Shown here: one piece after another, positions 1 to 11,770 of the stretch | Layout: each line of letters begins with the position of its first letter | How positions within the stretch are numbered: position 1 is the first letter of the stretch | Assembly: GCF_040412425.1 (NCBI RefSeq) | Contig: NC_089743.1 | Span: 89,393,471-89,457,470 of the forward strand | DNA from: Macrobrachium rosenbergii | Lineage: Eukaryota > Arthropoda > Malacostraca > Decapoda > Palaemonidae | Length of the DNA stretch: 64,000 nucleotides | Direction of reading: 5' to 3' | The notes under the pieces: generated by a model | What the model saw: the letters and a program-made list of their open reading frames with translations, nothing else | Told to the model about the DNA's origin: nothing | Databases searched by the model: none | Translations under genes and position numbers: made by a program

Positions 1-126
1 GCGAATTGTGGCTGCTTCTAAACACTCAATTGCTAAAGGTTCGCTCCCCACTTATGGTCGTCTACTTACCTTCAACCTGTTTGTGATATGGATGGAATAA
101 CTTGCCGACGTGTGTTTAAAGCAAGA
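1..126. other. Unassigned left edge
   Basis: I see no gene here. On the minus strand there is a good-looking splice donor (GTAAGT after CAGGTTGAAG, about 63-70), but no convincing acceptor upstream of it, so I do not call an exon. Confidence 0.3.
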
Positions 127-520
127 AGCTTCCGCTTGGTAAGAGGACTTGAATGTATCAAGTCGTTCAAGAAAAAATTGTACTTTCCATTTTTACTATT
201 TTTCCGAGTGCTATGACTGTGAATTCTTCCGCTTGGTATCAGGACTTAATATAGCAAGTCGTTCAAGAAATAATTGTACTTTCCATTCTTCCTATTTTTC
301 TGAGTGCTCTGACAGTGCGAATTCTTCCGCTTGGTATCAGGAATGAATATATCAAGTCGTTCAAGAAAAAATTGTACTTTCCATTCTTCCTATTTTTCTA
401 AGTGCTCTGACATTGTGAATTCTTCCTCTTGGTATCAGGAATGAATATCTCAAGTCGTTCAAGAAAAAATTGTACTTACCGTTTTTCCTTTTTTTCTGAG
501 TGCTCTGACAGTGTGAATTC
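127..520. repeat. 97-bp tandem repeat, four copies
   Basis: The segment AGTCGTTCAAGAAA recurs at 161, 257, 355 and 453, giving periods of 96, 98 and 98 bp. Each unit also contains CTTCCGCTTGGTATCAGGA, a TGTACTTTCCATT block and a GAGTGCTCTGAC block. Copies differ by scattered substitutions and small indels. A 65-codon open frame crosses two units, but the period is not a constant multiple of three and the peptide looks like nothing known, so this is treated as non-coding satellite-like DNA. Confidence 0.85.
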
Positions 521-2052
521 GACAATTACTATGGAGTGCTATGTATAAATAAAAAGGAAAAATCTCTCAGAATATGTGCATTATCATTTATGTGATGATT
601 TGGATTTGCGGGTCTTGCAGAGCTCCTTGGGTGGAGTGGGACCCCAGGGAAAAATGAAACAGCACAGTGACTTTTCTGTGTCGTAAATGCACCCTATCGC
701 AGATATTGCTTTCGGTCAGATCCTCTTCCTCAGTATCCAGTATCTGCTGCTGAGTTTAAGGAAATATAAATTGTATTGATTTTAATTCCCTTCTTGTTTA
801 CGTAATGTATCATTTTTATTAAGTTTGTTATCGTCGCTCAAGTGACTTATCTCTTTTTCGTCTTTCTAGCTGCCTGCTCATTTACGTTATTTCGCATTTA
901 ATCTTTCATCTTTTCGTCTGTGAATATACATACAAATAAAATGAGTTATGAGAAGGTCAAGGATGTTTAATTTTTTAAATGAAAAATTAACTAAAGCTAT
1001 TTTTTGTATAAAAAAATTTTTTTATATATCAACGCGTTTAGCAATAATAACCTTCATATTGCCTTCGACATCTCCTCCACCTATTTAGAGAATTAAGTAA
1101 CAAAAACCCCAAGACGTGGAAGAAATGACAAAGGATCGCTGGGTGACAAGGCTTGGAATGTGAATTTTCTTCAGTAAGTGTTTTGTAGAACTTGGGATGG
1201 ACAAAGATTTAGTTGAGGAGAACTTTATGACCAACATTTCCTGACCAAGAAATGGCTGCCTGCTAAACGATGAATTCATATTATAGACTTGGTCTTTGTA
1301 AATGGATTTAATTGTGTATGGATACGTCTTTATGTTTCTGTTGATAATTTATTCGATTATGAATTTTTAAAAGACTTCAAGATAAAGCGACTGTTCAATT
1401 TATAATACTTAAAGGAAGTGACAACTGAAAGGTTACGTTAAGAAACTTAATTTAACAAAGTTCAAATACGTTAAGCAAATGTAGAATGAAATATTTACAT
1501 AGAATACATAATTTATCAAAATATGTAATCATTTACGATATACTACAGAGTGTGAACAGCATAACCAAAAAATGAAAAGCGACTATTGAGTAGGTATATA
1601 TTTATTTACCTCGGTTTTCTTCATCTTTACGAAAATAAATCTTGAATTCGTATGTCAATGAATGAATAGAAACAACTTTTTTTTTTTTTAATCAAACTTT
1701 GCTTCACACATATCTTAGCTGTTGTCCATTATGAATTTCAAAAGCTTTTTAGAACCGGAATAACAAGAAAGTTGCTGAACAATCATCCTTTTAGAATTGG
1801 TTTTATAGAGAAATAAAATACACAAAACGTTTTCCGCCCTATATAGATATAAAGGTGATATAGGACCTGTGGGAGAAAAATAGGGAGTGTCTAAAAACTG
1901 TCCATAGCCTGATGGATTACAATTATTAAGGGATATCACGGATAAGTTTAAGAAGAGTCCAGCGAACGATATCTTAGATATAATCTTAAAGATGGTTTGA
2001 ATTTCTCAGTGAAATTGTGAATACCCATGAGCTTATTTGATATCTCCCATAC
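521..2052. other. AT-rich DNA without a recognisable gene
   Basis: No homology is recognisable by eye. At 619-684 an acceptor-like GGGTCTTGCAG is followed by 21 open codons and a TAA. This could be a terminal exon, but there is no supporting context. Open frames at 1085-1279 and 1715-1939 (minus) are short, low in information and probably chance. Confidence 0.3.
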
Positions 2053-2126
<74 letters not shown>

Positions 2127-2132
2127 TATATA
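2053..2132. repeat. (TA)n microsatellite
   Basis: An almost pure TA array of about 80 bp with AATATA interruptions near both ends. Confidence 0.95.
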
Positions 2133-3783
2133 TTGTTATGTTCTGAGTCCGGTTGGAAGACTTAAATTGAATTTTGAATGAAGTTTTGCCTTAGGGGCCA
2201 ACACCTAGATCTCAGAACATAAGCAGTAAATGTAATTAATGGTATGACTTACATTGATATCACATGAAATTAATTATTCACGATGGAGGAAATTATTAAT
2301 TAGCTTTAATTGGCACATGGTAACACTATGGTGGGAATGCTCTAATTATTATCACAGAACAAACTTAGTTCAGGCTTGGAACAAGTCATGAGGGGAAATG
2401 TGCATGCTAGGATGTGGGACACAAAGGGACTATGTTTAGGAGAATGAAAATTTGGAAATACTGAAAACAGAGAAATTCAGGAATAGGAAAAGAACAGTGG
2501 GATAACTTGTATGTACTGTGGAAATTTCTAAAGGACTGTGCAATTTGGAAAAATATAGTGATTTAATTTTCCCCGTTTCTTATTTTTCATCTGTGGTAAT
2601 GTTTGATAAATGAATCACGTACACAAGTGATTATAATCATATATATATATATATATATATAGTGTTACTGGCCAGCCTGCCTATGCGCAACTGTTGCTAA
2701 AAAATAGCTGCCAGTAAAACAAAAGAAGATGCAATGTGTACAAAAGAATTGGATAATTGGACTAATAGATAATTCGACTTTAATTTACTTCAAGGTGTAA
2801 TTATACTCAGTGAACAATTTACAAATTTACTAACAGGTAATAACAAAGCTCACAAAACAGATATAAAATTGGCGCACGTGTAAATGCAATAAAGGAATGG
2901 AAATTATAAATATTCAGTGGTGCCACAGAGAGGTAAAAGTCCCTTGTCTCGTCACACGTGACGTTACAGATGAGTAACGAGAAGCGAGCTGAGATGGTCC
3001 TAAGTCAGACATGATAAAAGCATCCCTCTGAAAGAGACGACGGGTTGAATTAAACCTAGAACTGGCATGTACCAAGGCTCTAGCAGTGTACATTTAAGCT
3101 ATCCTAGCTTACAGAAACATTGCTCCTGATGCTTAAAGATTATGTCTTCAGGGTGGACAAGAGTGGGCACAGCAAACCAAAAATCATTTAAATCACACTT
3201 TCCTAATCAGGAATTAAACTAAGCAAGCAAAACGATGGGTGGCTTTAGCGTGGAAGATTTTGTATGGTGCCCAAGGTGTGACGTAGGGTGGCAAAAGGGA
3301 GAGAGACTACATGTGGAGACCACAGGAGAATTTGGGAAGGTTTCTAGACATACCTTGAGATATCCTGCAAATGTGATAATATGAGTTGAGGCCCGAATAT
3401 AACTTCATGCGGCATAGTAGCGCCTTCTATAGTAAGATTAGGGGACAATGGCATGTCTTCTCTCTAGTCGAGTCTGCCAGCAAATAGGGTGATCTTCGGG
3501 AGCCCAGGCTGCAGCACCCTGGGTCAGGGCATAGGCGCATGATATGGCGGCTGGCTGGGCTTGCAGAATTCCCTCCAGTCAGGCCTAAAAAGTACAAAAG
3601 AACATACAACAGCAGACAGATAGGCTACAGGAGGGTTAACTGGGAGAGAGAAATGCTGGTTTAGACACCATACCACTCCATTTGCATGGGGCGGCAATCT
3701 TATGTGATTTTGGGAACCAGGTTAAGCCTAGCATCCTGTAAAAATAGAAATAATCAACGCGCAATCATTTGTGTAACAGAAAT
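2133..3783. other. Unassigned AT-rich DNA with a short (TA)n
   Basis: A short (TA)n sits at 2639-2661. ATGTTCTGAG at 2137-2146 has its reverse complement CTCAGAACAT near 2211-2220, a possible small stem. The 2662-3660 part is less AT-rich and could be an unclassified transposon, but I find no long terminal repeats, no primer-binding site and no coding domain. A 60-codon open frame at 3427-3609 (minus) is unremarkable. Confidence 0.3.
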
Positions 3784-4248
<465 letters not shown>

Positions 4249-4640
4249 AATGTTTCTATACATATACGTGTAAATACGCTTATTAGTGAGGAGAAGAGGA
4301 AAAACTAAGTATATAACGATAACGGGTTTTTTAAAACCACTTAATAGCCTAAATGAGTTACCCCATAACGAAAGAAGAAATGAAGCAACCGAAAACATTT
4401 TGAAGGCAAGCATACGTGACTTTGACAAGCGTATGTTTAGAACATATGCGTAGAACAATGGCTAAAATAACAATATTAAACCATGGCATGAGTTAGACCG
4501 AGAAGCGAGTTACGGAACGAAGTATATACAGTACAACTAAACTGTAAGACAGAGCATATTCTGTGGGCAGTGTATACCCAAACCCTGATGAGATGTAGAA
4601 ATACATGAAAGCGTCTTCTCTTTTAACCATTTTCCTGGCT

Positions 4641-5084
<444 letters not shown>

Positions 5085-5790
5085 ATTTTGCATACATAAA
5101 AGGCATGAAACTTACGGGTTTTTACGCCGCGCCAGTGGTTGCCACTTTAGTATATGCAAGAACTTGATCCAATATGCATTGCTTAACCCATATTTTGCAT
5201 ACATAAAAGGCATGAAACTTACGGGTTTTTACGCCGCGCCAGAGGTTGCCACTAGAGTGTATGCAAGAATGGGGTCCAGTATGCAATGCATAGCCCAGAT
5301 TTTGCATATATAAAAGGCATTGAACTTACGGGTTTTTACTCCACGCCAGAGGTTGCCACTAGAGTATATGCAAGATTGGGATCCAATATGCATTGCTTAA
5401 CCCATATTTTGCATACATAAAAGGCATGAAACTTACGGGTTTTTACGCCGCGCCAGAGGTTGCCACTAGAGTGTATGCAAGAATGGGGTCCAGTATGCAA
5501 TGCATAGCCCAGATTTTGCATATATAAAAGGCATTGAACTTACGGGTTTTTACGCCACGCCAGAGGTTGCCACTAGAGTATATGCAAGATTTGGATCCAA
5601 TATGCATTGCATAACCCATATTTTGCATATATAAAAGGCATTGAACTTACGGGTTTTTACTCCACGCCAGAGGTTGCCACTAGAGTATATGCAAGAATGG
5701 GATCCAATGTGCAATGCATAATCCAATTCACATATGAAGTAGGCATGAAACTTACGGGTTCTTACGCCGCGCCAGTGGTTGCCTACTAAG
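5085..5790. repeat. 107-bp satellite, seven copies
   Basis: AGGCAT followed by ACTTACGGGT recurs at 5101, 5208, 5315, 5422, 5529, 5636 and 5741. The period is exactly 107 bp five times, then 105. Units also share a TTTTTACGCCGCGCC block, a GGTTGCCACTAGAGT block and TATGCAAGA. Two alternating subtypes are visible: GCATACATAAAAGGCATGAA and GCATATATAAAAGGCATTGA. That alternation suggests growth by duplicating a two-unit (214-bp) block. Overlapping minus-strand frames of 61 codons recur because of the repeat and are not evidence of genes. Confidence 0.95.
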
Positions 5791-5849
5791 CATATGTGAT
5801 TTGGCATTGATACCCCATTCCCGAGGGTATCATGTGGCAGGAGAGCAGG

Positions 5850-6070
5850 TGCACAACAGTCCAGTCTTGGAGAGGAGGTGCTCATCAGTCCAATCTTCAA
5901 GAGGTGCTCATCAGTCCAGTCTTCGAGAGGTGTTCATCGGTCCAGTCTTTGAGAGGTGCTCATCAGTCCAGTCTTCGAGAGGTGCTCATCAGTCCAGTCT
6001 TCGAGATGAGGTGCACAACAATCCAGTCTTCGACAGGGGGTGCACAACAATCCAGTCTTCGGGCACTTGC
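5850..6070. repeat. 26-bp minisatellite
   Basis: The unit GAGGTGCTCATCAGTCCAGTCTTCGA (with variants such as GTGCACAACAATCCAGTCTTCGA) repeats about eight to nine times. It lies just downstream of the 3' end of the minus-strand coiled-coil relic (stop at 6200), so it may be 3' UTR or flanking sequence of that gene. Confidence 0.85.
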
Positions 6071-6199
6071 CGCCATTCCTACCTGCCGCTGTAGTTTGTC
6101 CATCCACAGAGATGTTTCACAACTGTTTCCAACATATGAAATGTCCCGCCTTCTTTCTTTTGTAATCAAACCATCAGTCTTCCTAAAAATGCCGAGTCC

Positions 6200-8162
6200 T
6201 TAAGTGACAGAGTTTATCTTGTAAAGATTCTTTACCATTTGAGACTCTTGCTCCAATCTTTGTAGTCTGGCTGCCGACTCTAGCCTCATTTTTTGGTGTA
6301 ATTCTTTCCTGCTCATTTTTGGCTTCTGATTTGGTTTCGTTGATGATGGAGTTTTAGAGAGGACTTTTTTTGTGTATGTTCTTGTGCCAACTGAAGGCTG
6401 GTCCAATGCCGTGAGTTTGTTGATTCCTTCCTCGATGCTGTCCAGTCGTCGGAAGAGGTCTTTGCAATTGATCTGAGGCCTCCTTAAGCATCGAGTTTTA
6501 TCCGAATCAGTTTTCTTTTCTGATAGAGGCTGTTCTTCTGGCACCATTTTGACCACATTCGTCTTTCTTTTGAGCACCTCATTTTCCTTACATAGTAGAC
6601 CAAGTTCCTTCATTGTTTTATTCGGCTTTTCCTCTTGAAGATTTCTGACTTCTGTTTCTAAGGATCTGATCTTCTGGTCCTTTGCTGAGTTCTCTTCTTG
6701 GAGGCTTTCAAGTTCCACTATCGTCTCCATCTTCTCAAACTCCATCGTTTCTAACTCCTCCTTCATCTCAGCGAGTTCAAATTCCAGTTGGACTTTCCTT
6801 CTCGTCATTTCAGTCAGCTTTTCGTTTGCCCTGTCTGCTACAACACTTTTATTTTCTTTTAACAAGCCGATTACTTCTTTTTGCTTAAGAGAGCACTCAT
6901 TCTGCAGTCGCAGGATCTCTCTATCCTTGTGCAGGTTAAGGTCTTTCATTTTCTCTACTTCCTTCGTTTTCTCTGCTATTTCTCTTCTGCATTCCTCGAG
7001 CTGTTGCAATTTATCGTCAGCCCTCTGTTTGTCAATGGTAAGAACTTCCAATTCGTGTTCTAAACAGTTAATCCTTAAGCTCTTATCTTCATTTTCCTTC
7101 AGCAGACTTTCAAATTGATTGCTTTTTCTTTCGTTCTCCTCTCGAAGCCTCTGCAAGTCCTCATTCAGCTTTTCCAGTTGGACTTTCGTTCCATTTCTGT
7201 CACTTTCCATTTTCTGCAAATCAAAATTGAGGGTCTCCCTCTCCATCTCGAGAACTGAGACTGTACTTTCCAAAATAATTAAGGTCGAGTCTCTATCTTC
7301 CTTCTCCTTGATTAGGTCCTCGGTCTCTTTATTCTTCTCCACTATTTCTTTTCTGAGTCTTTCCATTTGGGCAGGCATCAAATTGATTTTTCTATCCTTT
7401 TCTTCATTCTGCCGTTCCAAGTCTCTAATGATTCGTTCCATCTCGTCTCCTGCTTCAGTCAGGGCATCTAGTTTATATCTCAGTTCTTCTATAGTTTGAG
7501 CCTTCTCCAAATTCTCTTTCTCAAGTTTAAAACATGTTCGTTTTCGTTAATTTCTTCATCGGGCTGTTGACTAATCAATTCTTCATACTTCATTTCCTCT
7601 TTACTGTCTAAATTTTTTTCTTCATCAAACATTTCGTCTTCGATGTCAGATTTCAAGTCCTCGTAATCGTCGGCCTCCGGAAGTGCAGCCGCCTCCGATT
7701 GAATGTCGTCCAGAGCCATAAATTCCTTAAAGAATTCAACAATGGCTTTGCCAAAACTATAAAGCATAAATACTTCGATACAAAGCAACATCAAAGACAC
7801 ATGAAACATATCCAGGCGGGGGAAATGGACTCCGTTGGTAAAGCACTTTGATAGCACAAACATAATAATACTTAACAACATGATTGTCTCGTACAGTTTA
7901 ACTCTTTCTGACTTATCCTTAGTTTTTAAATCGGACACAGGATGAGCGTCTGGATCCTGGAGCCACTTCTGTCCTCGCTGAAGCCGCTCCTGTCTTCGGG
8001 GATTCTTGGGGATTCCCGGGAGATTGAGGGACGTCTGGAATATGGTCAATTTTGAGGCAATTTCCTCTCAAATTTCTCTGGGGGTCCCGGGGATTCTGCG
8101 GAGGCGTTGGAAGCAAAATGTGAGACGAAGTTCGCGAGAGATCGATTTGATATTTCTGCCAT
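6200..8162 (-). pseudogene. Membrane-anchored coiled-coil protein, broken intronless relic
   Basis: Three frames in succession read as one protein of about 650 codons. An ATG at 8162-8160 opens 38 codons (starting MAEISNRSL) that end at a TGA (8048-8046). After one or more frame changes between about 8046 and 7925, a second frame reads to 7489. It holds two hydrophobic segments (ETIMLLSIIMFVLSK and FHVSLMLLCIEVFMLYSFG) and then a very acidic stretch. Near 7525-7550 (GTTTTAAAC) the reading shifts again into a 436-codon frame ending at TAA 6202-6200. That frame is a long heptad-rich coiled coil (Glu, Lys, Leu, Arg) with a basic Ser/Thr/Pro-rich tail. The segments with reading frames in other phases begin with TTG, not ATG, which fits frameshifts better than separate genes. 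No introns are visible, so it may be a processed copy. I do not recognise the family; it recalls golgin or tethering-type proteins only in architecture. Sequencing errors could mimic the lesions. Confidence 0.6.
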
Positions 8163-8400
8163 TCGTTTTTCTTTGCTTTTTAAAGTTTATTCTTTTAATA
8201 CATATGTTGAAGTCTTTCATTTTTCTTAAAAGATTTAGTATTTTCAGTCTTCTTGATTTCAAGTGGGAGTTTGTACAGTGTTTGAGTTGCTAACTTGATA
8301 AGGGTTCTGAAGCCAAATAACTTTTTAGAGCTGAAATGTATAAGAAATTATTCCTGCCCCAACTGTTTCATTATTAAGGCGGAAAAGATGAAATTGAAAT

Positions 8401-8550
<150 letters not shown>

Positions 8551-9085
8551 GATATTTTTATCACACCTTGATTTATATACAATTATGAAGGTACAAATGT
8601 CGCTTAATATCAAATTTACTCTACCTCGGGAATATCCCCGATGGAGAATCATCACCGAAGGGAATTTATAAGTGGTAAATGGACTGGTGTACCATGAAAC
8701 AAGTAAAATTAAGAACTAGCATTTTAAGGACTTGCTTTTTCAGGGGGACGCGTTTCAACCGATGATTGTGGTGGCGAGAAGCGCGCACGCACGCTTCTGA
8801 TAGTAGTTTCACGGTCTGGCGCTCATGGGCGCCTAATTTCTTAGTTTATGTTTCTTCAACCAGCTATTTTGGTAGCTGGTAGACAGTGTGACGAATCCTG
8901 GATGAATACTGTATACATTCACGCATACTTACACGATGGCGTTGACGTACGTGTAGGTTTTTTTTTTTTTGTCAATATACAGCATTAGAGATTGATTGCA
9001 TTTTTCCTAGGTAGAATTTGTTTCACGATTTTCCGGTCCCAAAAGTAACGTTTTCTCATCTTAGTGTGTTTTTATTCTTTTTTAG
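8551..9085. other. No gene recognised
   Basis: CTTGCTTTTTCAG at 8730-8742 is a strong-looking acceptor followed by 18 open codons and a TGA, but it is too short to call. A poly-T run is at 8959-8970. Confidence 0.3.
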
Positions 9086-9190
9086 GTTACGGGCACAATG
9101 AAAGTTCATATCGCCCTAGCTTTAGAATTAATATTATTGTTATTGCAGCTGATACTGTTATTTTTGTTTTGGTAGTGGTGATACAGTCTG
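9086..9190 (+). CDS. Possible internal exon (weak)
   Basis: A pyrimidine-rich acceptor ending TTCTTTTTTAG (to 9085) and a strong donor GTAAGTAAA (from 9191) bound 105 nt. In phase 1 the segment is open and would encode a hydrophobic stretch (for example [14 protein letters not shown]), compatible with a membrane segment. It is partly built from ATT-like low-complexity sequence, so the open frame is weak evidence. A second frame with an internal ATG is also open for part of it. No partner exon can be proven. Confidence 0.2.
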
Positions 9191-9259
9191 GTAAGTAAAG
9201 GACATAGTGTCGAAAGGCCTCAGCACTCCAGTGTTTCTGTTTCCTTCATTGGATTTTAT

Positions 9260-9396
<137 letters not shown>

Positions 9397-9456
9397 ATAT
9401 GTATGTATTTATAAATGTGTATATTATATAAATATGTATATATACTGTATACACAC

Positions 9457-9460
<4 letters not shown>

Positions 9461-9500
<40 letters not shown>
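9461..9500. repeat. (TA)n microsatellite
   Basis: A short TA array to the left of the small hairpin at 9553-9665. Confidence 0.9.
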
Positions 9501-9504
<4 letters not shown>

Positions 9505-9552
9505 GGTTTATGTGTATATGTATGTATACATACATACGTACATTCTCCAAAA

Positions 9553-9665
9553 AAGGCGGTTGTTTTTAGCATCTATTGTAAGGCAATAGTGCTTGCTTCT
9601 AATTCGTACATATTAGTAGCCCCGCACTACCGTCTCACAGTATAGATGCTACAAATAACCGCCTT
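9553..9665. repeat. Small inverted repeat with tRNA-like flank
   Basis: The left arm AAGGCGGTTGTTTTTAGCAT (from 9553) pairs with the reverse complement of the segment ending 9665 (AAGGCGGTTATTTGTAGCAT on minus). The arms are about 28 bp with a spacer of about 55 bp. Next to the right arm, minus-strand GGCAGTTCGAGTC (about 9672-9685) resembles a tRNA B box, so this may be another foldback of tRNA-derived sequence. (TA)n arrays lie on both sides. Confidence 0.55.
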
Positions 9666-9772
9666 CGTGGAGACTCGAACTGCCGACCACTGAGGTACAG
9701 TAGTAAGTAAACATTGTCCATTCAACTTCAGAAGACACAAAAAGAGAGGAACCAGATATGCAACTCAACAGA

Positions 9773-9852
<80 letters not shown>
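9773..9852. repeat. (TA)n microsatellite
   Basis: About 80 bp of uninterrupted TA. Confidence 0.95.
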
Positions 9853-9855
<3 letters not shown>

Positions 9856-10080
9856 TGTATTGACCTCTCTATTCTTTTCCAGTTCCTCCATGCCTTGTAT
9901 TGTTACCAACGAATTCTTTTCTTCGTTCAAATTAAGGATTTTTTTTTCCTAAGTTACTTAATATCTTTTCATTCGTTTTTCCCTCTTGCGGTTTTCTGAA
10001 TCGGTTTTAGTCAAGATTTTCTGAGCTTAAACCGAAAGGGAATTATACAGGATTCGCTTATAAGTATTTTGGGTTTGTGT

Positions 10081-10082
<2 letters not shown>

Positions 10083-10125
<43 letters not shown>
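10083..10125. repeat. (GA)n microsatellite
   Basis: About 21 uninterrupted AG units. Confidence 0.95.
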
Positions 10126-10128
<3 letters not shown>

Positions 10129-10349
10129 TTTGTAAGAGAAATGGAATGAAAGGTCAAGGGCGCCAACAGCACAGATGAGTGCTTTAATGGCATGCAATGT
10201 CTTAGTGTCAGAAGGTCACGGATGACCGTGCCGCTCAGCTGGAAGGTGATTATGATAAAGTCATTCGCACCATTGTCTCCTTATCTTCAGGAACATAAAT
10301 TTTTTGAGCTGTGTGTGAGATGTCTTTACTTTCTGAGAATTTTCCTTGG

Positions 10350-10351
<2 letters not shown>

Positions 10352-10416
<65 letters not shown>
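10352..10416. repeat. (CT)n microsatellite
   Basis: About 32 CT units. Arg-Glu and Leu-Ser frames across it are artefacts. Confidence 0.95.
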
Positions 10417-10421
<5 letters not shown>

Positions 10422-10510
10422 GCTTTCAGTTTTGCCAATCATTTCTATTTTTGCTTTATTTTTGTGCGTGTGAGTTAGCAATAAACTTGATTTGGAGTCA
10501 GCCGACACTT

Positions 10511-10645
10511 GAATGACTGGCTAGCACAGACTAAAGGTAGTTTTGAAGTACTGGCTAGCACAGACCAAGGGTAGTTTTGAATGACTGGCTAGCACAGACT
10601 AAGGGTAGTTTTGAATGACTGGCTAGCATAGACTAAGGATAGTTT
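10511..10645. repeat. 34-bp minisatellite, four copies
   Basis: GAATGACTGGCTAGCACAGA (or a close variant) starts at 10511, 10545, 10579 and 10613, each exactly 34 bp apart. The last copy decays into unique sequence. Confidence 0.92.
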
Positions 10646-10774
10646 CTTCTTTATCCACATTACACTTTTCGTCAGTACCTTTTCTGAACGCTCTGGGAAA
10701 CCTATAATCTCTTATCCTTTATTCTTCCCTTTAATTCTTTTAAGAATTCTGTACATGCAGTCTTTCATATAAGA

Positions 10775-11513
10775 ACGTAACTGTTCCCTTCATTCAGTCA
10801 CTGCTGAGAAAGTAACTGTTTCCTTCATTCAGTCGTCTCTGAGGTGAGAACGGAACTGTTCCATTCATTCAGTCATTTCTGAGAATGTAAATGTTCCCTT
10901 TATCCAGTCATTTCTGAGATAAGAACGTAACTGTTCCCTTCATCCAGTCATTTCTGAGATGCGAACGTAACTGTTCCCTTCATCCAGTCATTTCTGAGGT
11001 GAGAACGTAACTGTTCCCTTCATCCAGTCATTTCTGAGGTGAGAACGTAACTGTTCCCTTCATTCAGTCATTTCTGAGGTGAGAACGTAACTGTTCCCTT
11101 CATCCAGTCATTTCTGAGGTGAGAACGTAACGGTTCCCTTCATTCAGTCACTTCTGAGAACGTAACTGTTCCCTTCATTCAGTCATTTCTGAGATGAGAA
11201 CGTAACTGTTCCCTTCATTCAGTCACTTCTGAGAACGTAACTGTTCCCTTCATTCAGTCATTTCTGAGGTGAGAACGGAACTGTTCCCTTCATTCAGTCA
11301 CTTCTGAGAACGTAACTGTTCCCATCATTAAGTCATTTCTGAGGTGAGAACGGAACTGTTCCCTTCATTCAGTCATTTCTGAGATGAAAACGTAACTATT
11401 CCCTTCATTCAGTCATTTCTGAGATGAGAATGTAACTGTTCCCTTCATTCGGTCGTTTCTGAGACAATAACGTAACTGTTCCCTTCATTCAGTCACTTCT
11501 GAAACTTGAGTAG
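10775..11513. repeat. 40/35-bp minisatellite, about 19 copies
   Basis: The unit begins AACGTAACTGTTCCCTTCAT, followed by a TCAGTCATTTCTGAG block. I count 19 copies. Two length classes occur: about 40 bp (ending TGAGRTGAG) and about 35 bp (lacking the RTGAG extension and usually reading CACTTCTGAG). In the right half the two classes tend to alternate, suggesting duplication of a two-unit block. Confidence 0.95.
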
Positions 11514-11681
11514 TTATGAAAAGAAGTGGCAAAAACTAATTTTGCGTACAAAATTTAGTTAGGAACTGCGGTATGACCTCACGTTGGAACATACTCCCAT
11601 CTGCAACCTACTTTAAATTAGTTTGGAATGCCAGTGTGTAAATCGACAAAGGCCGAAGTTTTACACCATTAAAAGAAGATG

Positions 11682-11684
<3 letters not shown>

Positions 11685-11766
<82 letters not shown>
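11685..11766. repeat. (TA)n microsatellite
   Basis: About 80 bp of TA, preceded by AAGATGTAATA. Confidence 0.95.

Positions 11767-11770
<4 letters not shown>

Noticed and set aside
2133..3660. An LTR retrotransposon or solo LTR
   Set aside because: No matching terminal repeats, primer-binding site or coding domain found.
8742..8800. Terminal exon after CTTGCTTTTTCAG
   Set aside because: Only 18 codons, and no supporting exon nearby except the weak candidate at 9086.
10250..10508. Arg-Glu and Leu-Ser repeat frames over (GA)n/(CT)n (also 36066-36319, 38357-38650, 56641-57672)
   Set aside because: Simple-sequence artefacts; frame and length follow the microsatellite, not a gene.
10775..11513. 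CRISPR-like array
   Set aside because: Units are directly contiguous without unique spacers, and the DNA is eukaryotic. It is a minisatellite.
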